Numbered from the stretch's first letter, positions 50,801 to 59,179 are shown. The stretch is 64,000 nt of DNA from Aureimonas populi (GCF_017815515.1 NZ_CP072611.1:1798001-1862000), one strand, 5' to 3'. Notes: a model not told the origin generated them from the sequence alone. Program-made: numbers and translations.

Positions 50801-53546
50801 GTTCCAGCGTGTCGAGCCCCGCGGCGCGGGTCTGGCTCGTCTCGAGGGCGGAGCCCGAAAGGATGAAATCCGCGCGCGGGTTCGCGATGGGGCCGGCGGT
50901 CTGGAGCGTGCCGGTCAGGAAGCCCGAGGCGTCGAGCCCGGCGACGAAGGGGTTGGCGATGGCGAGCGGAAAGGCGTCGAGCGCCACATCGAGATCGACG
51001 CCTTCGCCCACCGTGCCGGACGCCGTCAGCGATCCCTCGCCCACCGAAAGCAGGATCTCGCCGAGATTGACGATGCCCCCGCCCAGAACCACCGTCGTGG
51101 GCTGCCGCAGGGCCACGGCGGCGTTCTCGATCTCCGCCGTCAGCGTGCGCAGGGCCACGCGAACGCCGGTGTCGATCACCTCCAGATCGCCGATGAAGGC
51201 GATGGGCACCGAGTTCACCGTCACGCCCGCGTCGATCACGGTCTGGTCGTTCAGGTTGGCCAGTTCGACCGACAGGTCCTCCACGGTCAGCGTGGCGGCC
51301 TGCAGGTCGGCCGCCGCCACCGTGCCGGCGGCCACGGGCCGGAGCAGATAGTCGGTCACGCGCACGTCGATGTCGGCGCCTGCCAGCGTCGTGCCGGCGG
51401 CGGCGAGGCTGGTGGAGGAGAGGTCGAGATCGACCACCGGCGTGCCGCCGTTGCCGCGCGCGAACACCGCCTCGCCGGACAAGTCGCCCGAGGCGTCCCG
51501 CCCGGCCAGCGCGGCAAGGGTGGCGATGTCCGGCAGGGCGAGCGTAAGCTGACCGAGGGGCACGTTCTGCGCGTCGATCGTCAGTTCGCCGGCGATCCGG
51601 TTCTCGCCCTGCTCCAGGAGAAGGTCGCGGATGACGCGCTCGCCCTCGGCCAGCGTCTCGACATCGGCGCTGACCCGCAGCGGCTGGTTGTTGTAGGTGC
51701 CCGAAACCGCCACCGTGGCGCTCGGCGCCTCGCTGGCGAAAGTGCCCTGCACGCGCGCGTCGATGTCGCTCAGCTCGCGACCGCCCACGACAAGGCCGCT
51801 GCCGGTGAGCGCGAGGTCCAGCCGGGGGGCGGAGAGGGGGCCGCTCGCGTCCAGCGAGAACTGCGCCTGGCCCGTCAGGGCCGTGTCGGGATTTTGCGAC
51901 TGGTCGAGGCGCCCGTCGATATCGGCCGCGATGGTCTCGCCGGCAAGACTCGCCGAGCCGCCGATCTCCAGCCCCTCGCCCGTCAGGGCGAGATCGCGCA
52001 CGGAGAGGTCGCCCTCGGCCGAGCGCGAGACGGCGCCCGCCAGCGCCACCCGCTCACCCGCATAGGTGACGGCGTCGGCATAAAGGGCGCGGGTCTCCAC
52101 ATCGCTCGTCAGGGCGAGGTCGAAGGTCGAGAAGTTCAGCGCGGCCGTGCCGGAGAGGGCGGCATTGGCCGTGCGGGTCGAAGCCTGCGCGCTCTCCAGG
52201 ACGAGGCCCTCCTCCTGGAGCGCCCCGGCCACCTCGATGGTGACGGGCCCTTGCAGGAGGTTCTGCTGCACGCCGGCAGGGGCGGAAAGGGTGCGCGCGT
52301 TGGCGGAGATGTCGAAGGGCCCGCGCAGCGTGTTCAGGTCGAAGCCGGGGCTGGTGACGCGCGCTTCCAGCGCGCTGGCCGCATAGTCGCCGAAGCTTGC
52401 CGTGCGCAGCCGCGCCGTCGCGTCCAGCCCGGCTGCCGAGAGCGCCCCGGTCAGGCGCGCCTCGAGGCCGGAAATCTCGAGCTGCGTGCGGCTGGTGCCG
52501 GTGCCGAAAGCGAGGGGCACGGGGTTGCCGGCATCCGTGGCGATGGTGACGCTCAAATCGTTGCCCGCCCCGTTGGGGTCGTAGGCGCCGCGCGCGTCGA
52601 GCTGGAGATTGCCGGAGACGACGCGGCCCTCGTCCACCACGATCACCCCGTCCTCGCGCAGGAGAACCGCCACGTCGAGCTCGGCCGTGTCGCCCACCAC
52701 GTCCACATATTGCTCGGGAACGAAGGGGCCGGTGATGGTGGAGATGTCGGCGCTCACGCGCCGCCCGTCCGTCCCGTCCGCGACCTGGGCGGAGAGGGTG
52801 ATCGCGCGCTCGCCGGCGATGTCGAGCGCGCCCTCGGCGGAAAAGTCGGTGAGCGGCCCGGTGCCGGAGACCGTCAGGTTGACGGGCGGGGCGCCGGGCA
52901 GGTCCAGAAGGCCCGCCACGATGCCGCCCGCCGGCTCGGAGGCGTTGACGTCCACGACGAGCCGGTTCTCGTCGGGCGCGAAGGCCAGCGTGAGCGCCAC
53001 CTGGCCGGGCTGGTCGAGGCGCTGGACATTGGCCGAGACGTCCAGAAGCGTGGGCTCGTTGGAAAGCGCCAGGGAGGCGCTGGCCGAAAGCGCGGCCGCC
53101 ACGCCGGCCACCGCCTCTCCGAGCACGAATTCCGAGATGGCGATCTCGCCGATATCGGCGGTGATCGCCGGCAGGGAGAAGCCGCCCGACCTGTCCGCTT
53201 CCGGGTCCTGCGGCGCGGAGCCGGGCAGGCGCGTCAGCTCGATGCGGCCGGCCGTCAGGCTCTCGATGCTCACCTGCGAGCGCGCCAGCGCGAGCGGCGA
53301 CCAGTCCATCGCCAGGTCGCTGGCCGTCAGATAGACGCCGTCCGCGTCGGAAACCGTGACCTCCCCGATGCGCAGCGCGCCGGACAGGGCGCCCGACAGG
53401 CCGGTGATCTCCACCTGCGCATTCTCCGAGGAGATCAGCCGGGCGATCTGGTTGGCGACGAACTGCTGGGCGCTGGCGGGCGTGGCAACGCCCGCAAGGC
53501 CGAAGGCCAGCGCGAAGGGGGCGAGACGGCGGCGGATCGTCATCAT
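47889..53546 (-). CDS. tamB: Translocation and assembly module TamB
   Basis: An 1885-residue inner-membrane-anchored, periplasm-spanning AsmA/TamB-like protein. A signal anchor (MMTIRRRLAPFALAFGLAGVATPASAQQ) is followed by a very long beta-rich region of Asp/Ala/Gly/Ser/Thr and ends in the conserved TamB (DUF490) C-terminal domain (RGRGLDLEVGGSIRITG, LDIVAASDTGDVTVRILITG, EVLARLIFGQATTDLSPLQIAQLA). It is about half as long again as E. coli TamB (about 1260). The excess is mostly in the centre (about nt 49100-51000), where roughly 101-residue tandem repeats occur. With TamA it moves lipids or outer-membrane proteins to the outer membrane. It starts in the tamA stop (TGATG). Confidence 0.95.
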   Translation of the reverse strand: MMTIRRRLAPFALAFGLAGVATPASAQQFVANQIARLISSENAQVEITGLSGALSGALRIGEVTVSDADGVYLTASDLAMDWSPLALARSQVSIESLTAGRIELTRLPGSAPQDPEADRSGGFSLPAITADIGEIAISEFVLGEAVAGVAAALSASASLALSNEPTLLDVSANVQRLDQPGQVALTLAFAPDENRLVVDVNASEPAGGIVAGLLDLPGAPPVNLTVSGTGPLTDFSAEGALDIAGERAITLSAQVADGTDGRRVSADISTITGPFVPEQYVDVVGDTAELDVAVLLREDGVIVVDEGRVVSGNLQLDARGAYDPNGAGNDLSVTIATDAGNPVPLAFGTGTSRTQLEISGLEARLTGALSAAGLDATARLRTASFGDYAASALEARVTSPGFDLNTLRGPFDISANARTLSAPAGVQQNLLQGPVTIEVAGALQEEGLVLESAQASTRTANAALSGTAALNFSTFDLALTSDVETRALYADAVTYAGERVALAGAVSRSAEGDLSVRDLALTGEGLEIGGSASLAGETIAADIDGRLDQSQNPDTALTGQAQFSLDASGPLSAPRLDLALTGSGLVVGGRELSDIDARVQGTFASEAPSATVAVSGTYNNQPLRVSADVETLAEGERVIRDLLLEQGENRIAGELTIDAQNVPLGQLTLALPDIATLAALAGRDASGDLSGEAVFARGNGGTPVVDLDLSSTSLAAAGTTLAGADIDVRVTDYLLRPVAAGTVAAADLQAATLTVEDLSVELANLNDQTVIDAGVTVNSVPIAFIGDLEVIDTGVRVALRTLTAEIENAAVALRQPTTVVLGGGIVNLGEILLSVGEGSLTASGTVGEGVDLDVALDAFPLAIANPFVAGLDASGFLTGTLQTAGPIANPRADFILSGSALETSQTRAAGLDTLELHVEGRYRNAIATLEQATLDLGEGTISATGDVGRTLALDIAVNAAPVSLANGFVQGLDAQGSISGTARASGAADNPVVIFDLDGTGITAARVAASGIAPLTLDISGALRNGTVRFQEALVDIGDGEIRAVGSVGRDLNLQLDLSDVPAGLANGFVAGLDASGTLSGNVAAMGSIADPSATFELSGANLSAEPLRQSGVQSVALTLGGAYENETLTLRQAELDAGTGRLSASGTAGEALDLLLVLDNLPVALANAFVTDLGAQGTLSGSAAATGSLANPAATFDVSADAISVARTRAANVPALDALARGSYAGGTATIEAGTVDVGSGNLSVTGTVGELLDIDLVVNQLPLALADGFVPDLGAQGTLSGNVSASGPLANPAAQFDVSASGVSVAQARAFGAPPLDAVAAGTYSNGTAQLSNARVELQGGGTITATGTVGQVLDVDVTLAAIPASLASAVAPDLAPAGTIAGTVSATGSIAAPSVTYDISATGLSVAQTRDAGVGPLNVSADGTYAGNSVNLNALTLAGSGIDFSASGSVNVAGTPSFDLSLNGTAPLSLANRILAEGGRSISGTVAVNASVSGTAAAPNVNGTISTSGAQFIDTGQNVVVNNITTTVALSGQTATIQSFSASLGAGGTIAVSGTVGLTDGFPANLSIQANGARYADGEFLTTQLDANLTFTGPLTGSPTLAGTVDLREANILVPENLPSSLAQIDVRHVNAPPAVYRQQRELNPERQSGGAQGGINLDVTLNAPNRVFVRGRGLDLEVGGSIRITGPTQNLAIVGSFDLQRGRFQILSRRLDFERASLTFSGDLVPTLDIVAASDTGDVTVRILITGPANDPAFAFTSTPALPQDEVLARLIFGQATTDLSPLQIAQLASAVATLTGVGGSSGLLDNLRSQLGVDDLDIRTTADGQAAVGVGRYINENTYVGVDSTGRVSIDLELGRDVKARGAVTADGGGEVGIFYEREY
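49118..51010 (-). repeat. About seven tandem ~101-residue repeats inside tamB
   Basis: A repeated motif, LANxFVxxLxAxGxxSG, recurs on the minus strand near 50960, 50650, 50350, 50045, 49740, 49440 and 49125. The spacing is 299-315 bases, about 101 codons. Between motifs a second one recurs: xxNPxxxFDxSxxxxxxxxxxA. The copies are diverged at the protein level and not identical in DNA. Confidence 0.75.
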
Positions 53547-55504
53547 CAGAAGGCCTGTCCGATACCGGCATAAATCTGGAAGGAGCCGTCGCGCGGGCCC
53601 GGATCGAGCGGGATGCCCACGTCGAGGCGGATCGGGCCGAAGCCGGTGAGGTAGCGCGCCCCGACGCCCGCGCCGAGCTTGAACTCGCCGAAATCGGGGA
53701 AGAGGTCGTCCGACACGGTGCCCCCGTCGATGAAGGGCACGATCTGGATGTTTTCGGTGACGCCGATGCGCAATTCGGCCGAGGCCTCGAACAGGGAGAG
53801 GCCGCCCGTCGGTGTGTCGACGAACAGCTCGTTGGCGCCGGGCAGCACCTCGGACGGGTAATAGGGGCCGATGGACTGGAAGGTGTAGCCGCGCACGGAA
53901 CCGCCGCCGCCCGCGTAGAAGCGCCGCGAGTTGGGCACGTCCATCAGGTCCGCGCCCAGCACCGTCCCCAGCGCCGCGCGCCCGGCCACCACGAAGCGCG
54001 CCTCCTCGTCGAAGGCGAGATAGGCCGAGACATCGCCCCGCGCCTTGAAGAAGGGAGTGGAGTTGATCGCGTCGAAGGAGGGCTCGCCGGTGAACTGGAG
54101 GCGGAAGCCCTCGGTCGGGTTCAGCTCGTCGTTGCGCGCGTCGTAGGTATAGGTGACGGGCAGGGAGCCGATCAGGAAATCCTCGGTGCCGAGATAGTCG
54201 GTGATATCCTCGTACTCGACGCGAATGCTCGCGCTGGCGCTCTGGCGCTCGTCGATCCGGTATTCCACGCCGCTGGTGCCCGCGATGGAGTAGCGGTCAT
54301 AGGCCAGCGGCTGCTCGCGCAGCGCGATCAGCGAGCCGACATAGACCGAATCGGGGCCGAGCACGCCGGGCTTGCGGAAGACCGCCGAGGCCCGGTAGTC
54401 CGCGCCCTCGATCTCGCGGCCGTTGTCGGAAATCTCGTTGGCGCCGAGGCGCGAGACGGCGCCCTCCAGGCGGATGCTCTCGGCCCGGCCGAAGAGGTTG
54501 CGGCGCTCGTAATAGACGTTCGCGCCGGCCCCTTCCGTGTTGGAGAAGGTCGCGCCCGCGCCAAACGTGTTGAAGGGCCGCTCGGCGATCTCCACGAACA
54601 CGGGCAGCGTGCCGTCCGCAGCCTGCGCGTCCGCCGGCCGCACATTGACGCTGGAGAAGACGCCGAGGCCGGTCAGGCGCTCGCGCGCCCGGTCGATCAC
54701 CTCCGGCGAATAGGTCGTGCCGGGCTCGATGCCCGCTATGTAGGCGACGAAGCCGGGGATGACGCGCCGGGTGCCCGACACGCCCGTCTCGCCGAAGGGC
54801 ACCGGCTCGCCGGGGGAAAGCTCCAGCGCGTAGTCGAGCCGCGCCGTGGCGCTGTCGGCCACCACGTCGCGCCCGGTCACGGCCACGAAGGGCCGCCCGG
54901 TCTCGCGCAGGTCGCGGTAGATCTGGTTCTCGGCCGCCAGGACGCGCACCGAGTCGGCGGCTTCCCCCGCCTCCAGCCCGTATTCCGCCGGGTCGATCGG
55001 CACGCCCTGGGCGCTGATGGCGACCCGGCCGATGGTGAAGAGCTGGCCCGGCGTGACGGTGATCGTCACCGGCACGGGCCGGGACGTGTCGAAGGTGGCG
55101 TCCGGCGGCAGGTCCGCGATGTCCTGCCCCTCGATGCGGATGGTGACGATGCCCTCGTAGCGCGAGTTCTCGTACAGCGCGGCAACGAGGCGGCGGCGGT
55201 CGTTGCGCGCCTTGGACAGAAGCCCGAGCGAGCCCGAGACGGCCTCGTGCTCGTCCGCGACGAGGGTGGAGGCGCTCTCCAGAATGTCCTGCAGGCCCTC
55301 CACCTCGGGCGTGACGGTGAGGCTGACCGTGTATTCCACCGGATCGACGATCTCGTCCTCGACCTCGTCGTCGCTGGAGAACAAGCCGAAAGGATCGAGC
55401 AGGCTGCGCGCGTCCACCGGGGCGGGCAAGGCCGAGGCAACGACCAGCCCGAACATTCCCGTCAACGCGAGTTGGCCCGCCAAGCCCTTGAAACCGATAC
55501 GCAA
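53546..55504 (-). CDS. tamA: Translocation and assembly module TamA (BamA/TamA family)
   Basis: An outer-membrane Omp85 protein: signal peptide, POTRA domains (about residues 60-280) and a C-terminal 16-strand barrel. Typical features: GVFSSVNVRPAD at the end of a POTRA, NTEGAGANVYYERRNLFGRAESIRLE in the barrel, and the end GPIRLDVGIPLDPGPRDGSFQIYAGIGQAF with the terminal Phe used for Bam recognition. The start is uncertain. TTG at 55504 puts a good signal peptide (RIGFKGLAGQLALTGMFGLVVASALPAPVDA) at the N-terminus with AGAGAAG-like purines upstream. The ATG at 55582 would add 26 residues. The stop overlaps the tamB start (TGATG). Confidence 0.9.
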   Translation of the reverse strand: MRIGFKGLAGQLALTGMFGLVVASALPAPVDARSLLDPFGLFSSDDEVEDEIVDPVEYTVSLTVTPEVEGLQDILESASTLVADEHEAVSGSLGLLSKARNDRRRLVAALYENSRYEGIVTIRIEGQDIADLPPDATFDTSRPVPVTITVTPGQLFTIGRVAISAQGVPIDPAEYGLEAGEAADSVRVLAAENQIYRDLRETGRPFVAVTGRDVVADSATARLDYALELSPGEPVPFGETGVSGTRRVIPGFVAYIAGIEPGTTYSPEVIDRARERLTGLGVFSSVNVRPADAQAADGTLPVFVEIAERPFNTFGAGATFSNTEGAGANVYYERRNLFGRAESIRLEGAVSRLGANEISDNGREIEGADYRASAVFRKPGVLGPDSVYVGSLIALREQPLAYDRYSIAGTSGVEYRIDERQSASASIRVEYEDITDYLGTEDFLIGSLPVTYTYDARNDELNPTEGFRLQFTGEPSFDAINSTPFFKARGDVSAYLAFDEEARFVVAGRAALGTVLGADLMDVPNSRRFYAGGGGSVRGYTFQSIGPYYPSEVLPGANELFVDTPTGGLSLFEASAELRIGVTENIQIVPFIDGGTVSDDLFPDFGEFKLGAGVGARYLTGFGPIRLDVGIPLDPGPRDGSFQIYAGIGQAF

Positions 55505-55722
55505 TGAACGTCTTCTCTTCGCAAGGACCTGCCCGTACCCGAAGGGCGGGGTTCCGGCCGGCGACGATCCCGCGGCTCTCATCCCCCCGGCGGCCCTGCG
55601 ATGGCCGCCCGCGCCCTCCAAGCGTGTGCCCTCAAGATGGCGGCAAAGGCCCCCGCCTGACAACGCCCAAATCTGTGGTCTGGCGTGAAAGAGGGGGCGC
55701 GAAGCCTATTGCGCGAACATTT

Positions 55723-55740
55723 TGTGGGACTTGTGCCACA
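55723..55740. promoter_or_regulatory. Imperfect 18-bp palindrome, possible operator
   Basis: TGTGGGACTTGTGCCACA is symmetric at 14 of 18 positions with outer TGTGG/CCACA arms. It is AT-richer than the neighbourhood and lies between the BA14K terminator and the tamA start. Regulator unknown. Confidence 0.3.
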
Positions 55741-55773
55741 CTCCTTTCCCATCGCTGGAAGCTTGTACGAGAA

Positions 55774-55799
55774 AAGCCGGCGGGGTGTCCCGCCGGCTT
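55774..55799 (-). terminator. Rho-independent terminator of the BA14K gene
   Basis: An 11-bp perfect stem AAGCCGGCGGG / CCCGCCGGCTT with a 4-base loop, followed on the minus strand by TTTTCTC, 24 bases past the stop at 55823. Confidence 0.85.
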
Positions 55800-55822
55800 C
55801 CATTCTGTCCCGTTCGACGCTC

Positions 55823-56278
55823 TCAGAGTTGGCAGACGCGCCTCTCGCCCCGGCTGTTGGCCACATAGGTGTGGGTGGCCGGATCGTAGGTGCGGTAGCG
55901 CTGGGCGCAGCGCGCCACCGATTCCCGGCTGACATTGCGCGCGCCCGGCCGGCGATTGTCGCCGCCCGCAATTGCCCCGCCCGCGATGGCGCCGGCGGCC
56001 AGCCCGAAGATCGCGGCGATCGCGGCCTGGTTCCCGTCGCGCCGGTCATGGCGGTAATTGTCGCGGTACCAGCGCTGGTAGCGGCGCTGGTCCCAGTTGC
56101 GGCCTCCGCCACGCCGGAAGTCGCGGCAGTCGCGGTTGCCCGGGTTGCGTGCGCAATAGCGCTCCACGAAGCGCTGCTGCTCGCGGATGCTCTGGGCCGA
56201 GGCCTCGGTGGGCGCCATGGTCACGGAACCGGTCGCCAGCATCGCGACGGCCATCATGCTGCTGAAGAGTTTTCGCAT
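55823..56278 (-). CDS. BA14K family exported protein
   Basis: A 151-residue protein. A signal peptide (MRKLFSSMMAVAMLATGSVTMAPTEASA) precedes an Arg/Asp/Tyr-rich segment, a hydrophobic Gly/Ala stretch (AAIAAIFGLAAGAIAGGAIAGG) and a C-terminal BA14K domain (VARCAQRYRTYDPATHTYVANSRGERRVC) with two Cys. The family is named for a Brucella 14-kDa immunogenic lectin-like protein and is restricted mainly to Hyphomicrobiales. The start at 56278 has AGGAAA upstream; a longer start at 56305 adds nine residues. It ends with a strong terminator, so it is monocistronic. Confidence 0.85.
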   Translation of the reverse strand: MRKLFSSMMAVAMLATGSVTMAPTEASAQSIREQQRFVERYCARNPGNRDCRDFRRGGGRNWDQRRYQRWYRDNYRHDRRDGNQAAIAAIFGLAAGAIAGGAIAGGDNRRPGARNVSRESVARCAQRYRTYDPATHTYVANSRGERRVCQL

Positions 56279-56468
56279 TTCGTTTCCTGTCCTTCTTGCG
56301 TTCATCGATGCCGGCGCGGTTCTGAGCCCCGCAGACGAAACGGCTCGATCCGCCGGCCGTTCCTTTGCATCCAGACTGACCCGGCCGAGATGAACCGTAG
56401 CTGAAACCCCCGTTCACGAAGCCGAACCACCCCTGTTCGGAACGAAGAGCGAACACTATAAAGTGGCG

Positions 56469-57704
56469 ATGGCGAAGACGACCCTGATCCAGAAGCTCGC
56501 GATTCTCTCCGACGCGGCCAAATACGACGCCTCCTGCGCGTCGAGCGGCTCGACCAAGCGCGATTCCATGAAGTCGAAAGGGATCGGCTCGACGGAGGGC
56601 TCGGGCATCTGCCACGCCTATGCGCCGGACGGGCGATGCATCTCGCTGCTCAAGATCCTGATGACGAACTTTTGCATCTACGACTGCGTCTACTGCGTGA
56701 ACCGATCCTCCTCGAACGTGGCGCGCGCACGGTTCTCGGTGGAGGAGGTCGTCGATCTCACCCTCAACTTCTACAAACGCAACTATATCGAGGGCCTGTT
56801 CCTCTCCTCCGGCATCATCCGCTCGTCCGACTACACGATGGAGGAGATGGTGCGCATCGCCCGGCTGCTGCGGCTGGAGCACGGCTTTGCCGGCTACATC
56901 CATCTGAAGACGATCCCGGACGCCTCTCCGGCCCTGATCGAGGAGGCGGGGCTGTTCGCAGACCGCCTGTCGATCAACATCGAGCTTCCCACCGATGTGG
57001 CGCTGGCCGATCTGGCGCCGGAAAAGCACCCCGGCGACATCAAGCGCTCCATGGGCCATCTGCGGCTCAAGATCGAGGAGCACAAGGGCGAGGCGAAGGA
57101 CCGGGCAAGGCCGAGGCCCTTTGCGCCCGGCGGGCAATCCACGCAGATGATCGTCGGCGCCGACGGGGCCGACGACGACGCCATCCTCACGCGCTCGGAA
57201 AACCTCTACGGCAATTATCACCTGCGCCGGGTCTATTATTCCGCCTTCTCGCCCATTCCCGATGCGTCCAGCCGCCTGCCGCTGGCCAAGCCGCCCTTGA
57301 TGCGCGAGCACCGCCTCTACCAGGCCGACTGGCTGATGCGATTCTACGGCTTCGACCGGCAGGAGATCGTGTCCGGCGGGGCGGGTGGAATGCTGGACCT
57401 TTCCATCGACCCCAAGCTGGCCTGGGCGCTGAAGAACCGCGACCGCTTTCCGGTGGACGTCAACCGCGCTGACCGGGAGATGCTGCTGCGCGTGCCGGGG
57501 CTGGGCGCCAAATCGGTGGACCGCATCCTTTCCACACGGCGGCACCGCACGCTGCGGCTGGAGGATCTGAGGCGGCTTTGCGCCTCGCTGGAAAAGGTGC
57601 GCCCCTTCGTCTCCGCGCTCGGCTGGAGCCCGGGCGGCCTGACCGACCGGGAGCACCTGCGCCCCCTCGTGGCGCCGAAGGCCGAGCAGTTGAGCCTGTT
57701 GTGA
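56469..57704 (+). CDS. Putative DNA modification/repair radical SAM protein with helix-hairpin-helix tail
   Basis: A 411-residue radical SAM protein of the TIGR03916 type. It opens with QKLAILSDAAKYDASCASSGS, the family start, then the cluster motif CIYDCVYC (Cys about 69, 73 and 76, CX3CX2C), which binds the 4Fe-4S cluster that cleaves S-adenosylmethionine. The C-terminus has a helix-hairpin-helix (about residues 331-355, VNRADREMLLRVPGLGAKSVDRIL), a DNA-binding element. It resembles spore photoproduct lyase in concept, but the substrate is unknown. It overlaps the UdgX-fusion gene by TGATG. GTG at 56463 is in frame upstream. Confidence 0.92.
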   Translation: MAKTTLIQKLAILSDAAKYDASCASSGSTKRDSMKSKGIGSTEGSGICHAYAPDGRCISLLKILMTNFCIYDCVYCVNRSSSNVARARFSVEEVVDLTLNFYKRNYIEGLFLSSGIIRSSDYTMEEMVRIARLLRLEHGFAGYIHLKTIPDASPALIEEAGLFADRLSINIELPTDVALADLAPEKHPGDIKRSMGHLRLKIEEHKGEAKDRARPRPFAPGGQSTQMIVGADGADDDAILTRSENLYGNYHLRRVYYSAFSPIPDASSRLPLAKPPLMREHRLYQADWLMRFYGFDRQEIVSGGAGGMLDLSIDPKLAWALKNRDRFPVDVNRADREMLLRVPGLGAKSVDRILSTRRHRTLRLEDLRRLCASLEKVRPFVSALGWSPGGLTDREHLRPLVAPKAEQLSLL

Positions 57705-59170
57705 TGTTCGAGGTGCGGCTCGGCGCTCCCGCCGATTTCGAGGGCTGGCGGCAGGCCGCGCGCACCGCGCTGGCGCTGGGCATCGCGCCGCAGGATATGG
57801 GGTTCATGGTGGAGGGCGAGGCAGGCGGGCTTTTTGCCGAGCCGCTGCCGCCCATGCCGCCCGATGCGCGCCAGGCTTTCGTGCCCAGGGCCTTTTTCGA
57901 TCTGGCCGGCCTTCTCCTCTGCCATGCCGATGCGCAGCGCTTTTCCCTCGCCTACCGCCTGCTCTGGCGGCTTCAGGGCGAGAAGAAGCTTTTGGAAATC
58001 GCCTCCGACCCGGACGTGGCGCGCGCGGCCGAAATGGCGAAGGCGGTGCGGCGCGACGCGCACAAGATGAAGGCCTTCGTGCGCTTCCGCGAGATCGAGA
58101 CGCCGCAAGGCCGCCACTACATCGCCTGGTTCGAGCCCTTCCACCACGTGGTGGAACTGACCGCGCCCTTCTTCATGCGCCGCTTCACCGGCATGGTCTG
58201 GTCGATCCTGACGCCGAAGCGCTCGGTGCACTGGGACGGGGTGGATCTGGTCTTCGCCCCCGGTGCCTCGATGGCCGACAAGCCGCAGGACGACGACATG
58301 GAGGCGCTGTGGCTGACCTATTACGCCTCGATCTTCAATCCGGCGCGGCTGAAGGTGAGGGCCATGCAGGCCGAGATGCCGAAGAAATACTGGCGCAACC
58401 TGCCCGAGGCCGTCCTGATCGACCCCTTGATCAAGGGAGCCGAGGCCGCCGCGCGGGCCATGGTCGAAACCGCGCCGACCCTGCCGAGTTATCGCCATGA
58501 ACGCCAGGTGGAGCGCGGCGCGATGGCAAGGACGGACGAGGCGTTCTCGGGGCGCGACAAGCGGCCGGACGATCTGGACGAGGCCCGCGAGCAGGCGAGG
58601 CACTGCAAGGCCTGCCCCCTGTGGGAGCCGGCCACGCAGACCGTGTTCGGGCGCGGGCCGGCCGACGCGCCGGTGATCTTCGTCGGCGAGCAGCCGGGCG
58701 ACCAGGAGGATCTGGCGGGCGAGCCTTTCGTCGGCCCCGCCGGCAAGGTCTTCGACGCCGCGCTCGCGGCGGCGGGCATCGACCGGCGCCAGGCCTATGT
58801 GACCAATGCGGTGAAGCACTTCAAGTTCGAGCCGCGCGGCAAGCGGCGCATCCACGCCAAGCCGAACATGGGCGAGGTGAAGGTCTGCCGATGGTGGCTG
58901 GAACTGGAGCGCGAGCTGATCCGCCCCCGGCTGATCGTGGCGCTGGGCGCCACGGCCGCCGCTTCCGTGCTCGGCCATTCCGTCACGATCCGCGACACCC
59001 GCTCCAGGCTCATCGATCTCGAGGAGGGCACCAAGCTCCTCGTCACCGTCCATCCCTCCTACATCCTGCGCCTGCCCGACGCGGCCGCCAAAGCCCGCGA
59101 ACAGGCGGCTTTCGAGAAGGACATGGGGATGGTGAAGGAATACGTGCCGGCCATCGCCCTGGGGGCGTGA
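57704..59170 (+). CDS. DUF4130 domain fused to UdgX-type uracil-DNA glycosylase
   Basis: A 488-residue two-domain protein. The N-terminal part (about 1-245) is the DUF4130 / TIGR03915 domain of unknown role (HKMKAFVRFREIE and HVVELTAPFFMRRF visible). The C-terminal part (about 275-480) is a family-4-like uracil-DNA glycosylase with GEQPGD (328-333), paired Cys for an iron-sulphur cluster (CKACP), the KRRIH loop (380-384), and HPS (450-452). The KRRIH loop is the hallmark of UdgX, whose His traps uracil in a covalent DNA adduct instead of releasing it. It overlaps the radical SAM gene by TGATG, forming a repair module. Confidence 0.93.
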   Translation: MFEVRLGAPADFEGWRQAARTALALGIAPQDMGFMVEGEAGGLFAEPLPPMPPDARQAFVPRAFFDLAGLLLCHADAQRFSLAYRLLWRLQGEKKLLEIASDPDVARAAEMAKAVRRDAHKMKAFVRFREIETPQGRHYIAWFEPFHHVVELTAPFFMRRFTGMVWSILTPKRSVHWDGVDLVFAPGASMADKPQDDDMEALWLTYYASIFNPARLKVRAMQAEMPKKYWRNLPEAVLIDPLIKGAEAAARAMVETAPTLPSYRHERQVERGAMARTDEAFSGRDKRPDDLDEAREQARHCKACPLWEPATQTVFGRGPADAPVIFVGEQPGDQEDLAGEPFVGPAGKVFDAALAAAGIDRRQAYVTNAVKHFKFEPRGKRRIHAKPNMGEVKVCRWWLELERELIRPRLIVALGATAAASVLGHSVTIRDTRSRLIDLEEGTKLLVTVHPSYILRLPDAAAKAREQAAFEKDMGMVKEYVPAIALGA

Positions 59171-59177
59171 GGCCCCC
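59161..59177. terminator. Weak hairpin at the convergent junction
   Basis: GGGGGC-GTGAG-GCCCCC spans the stop codon of the UdgX-fusion gene and is followed by TTCT. It lies between convergent stops (59170 and 59180) and could act as a short terminator. Confidence 0.35.
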
Positions 59178-59179
59178 TT

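Larger units (their letters stand above)
55505..55822 (-). other. Intergenic region between the BA14K gene and tamA
   Basis: About 318 bases without a convincing gene. It holds the BA14K terminator (55774-55799), an 18-base imperfect palindrome at 55723-55740, and probably the tamA promoter and leader. Part of it (55505-55582) may be coding if tamA uses the upstream ATG. I see no RNA gene. Confidence 0.4.

Noticed and set aside
48102..53573. An 1823-codon plus-strand open frame opposite tamB
   Set aside because: Antisense shadow; low-complexity R/G/A/D protein with no start site or domain, opposite a clear TamB.
55715..55745. Possible sigma-54 promoter (TGGCAC) before tamA
   Set aside because: The required TTGC element at the correct spacing is missing.
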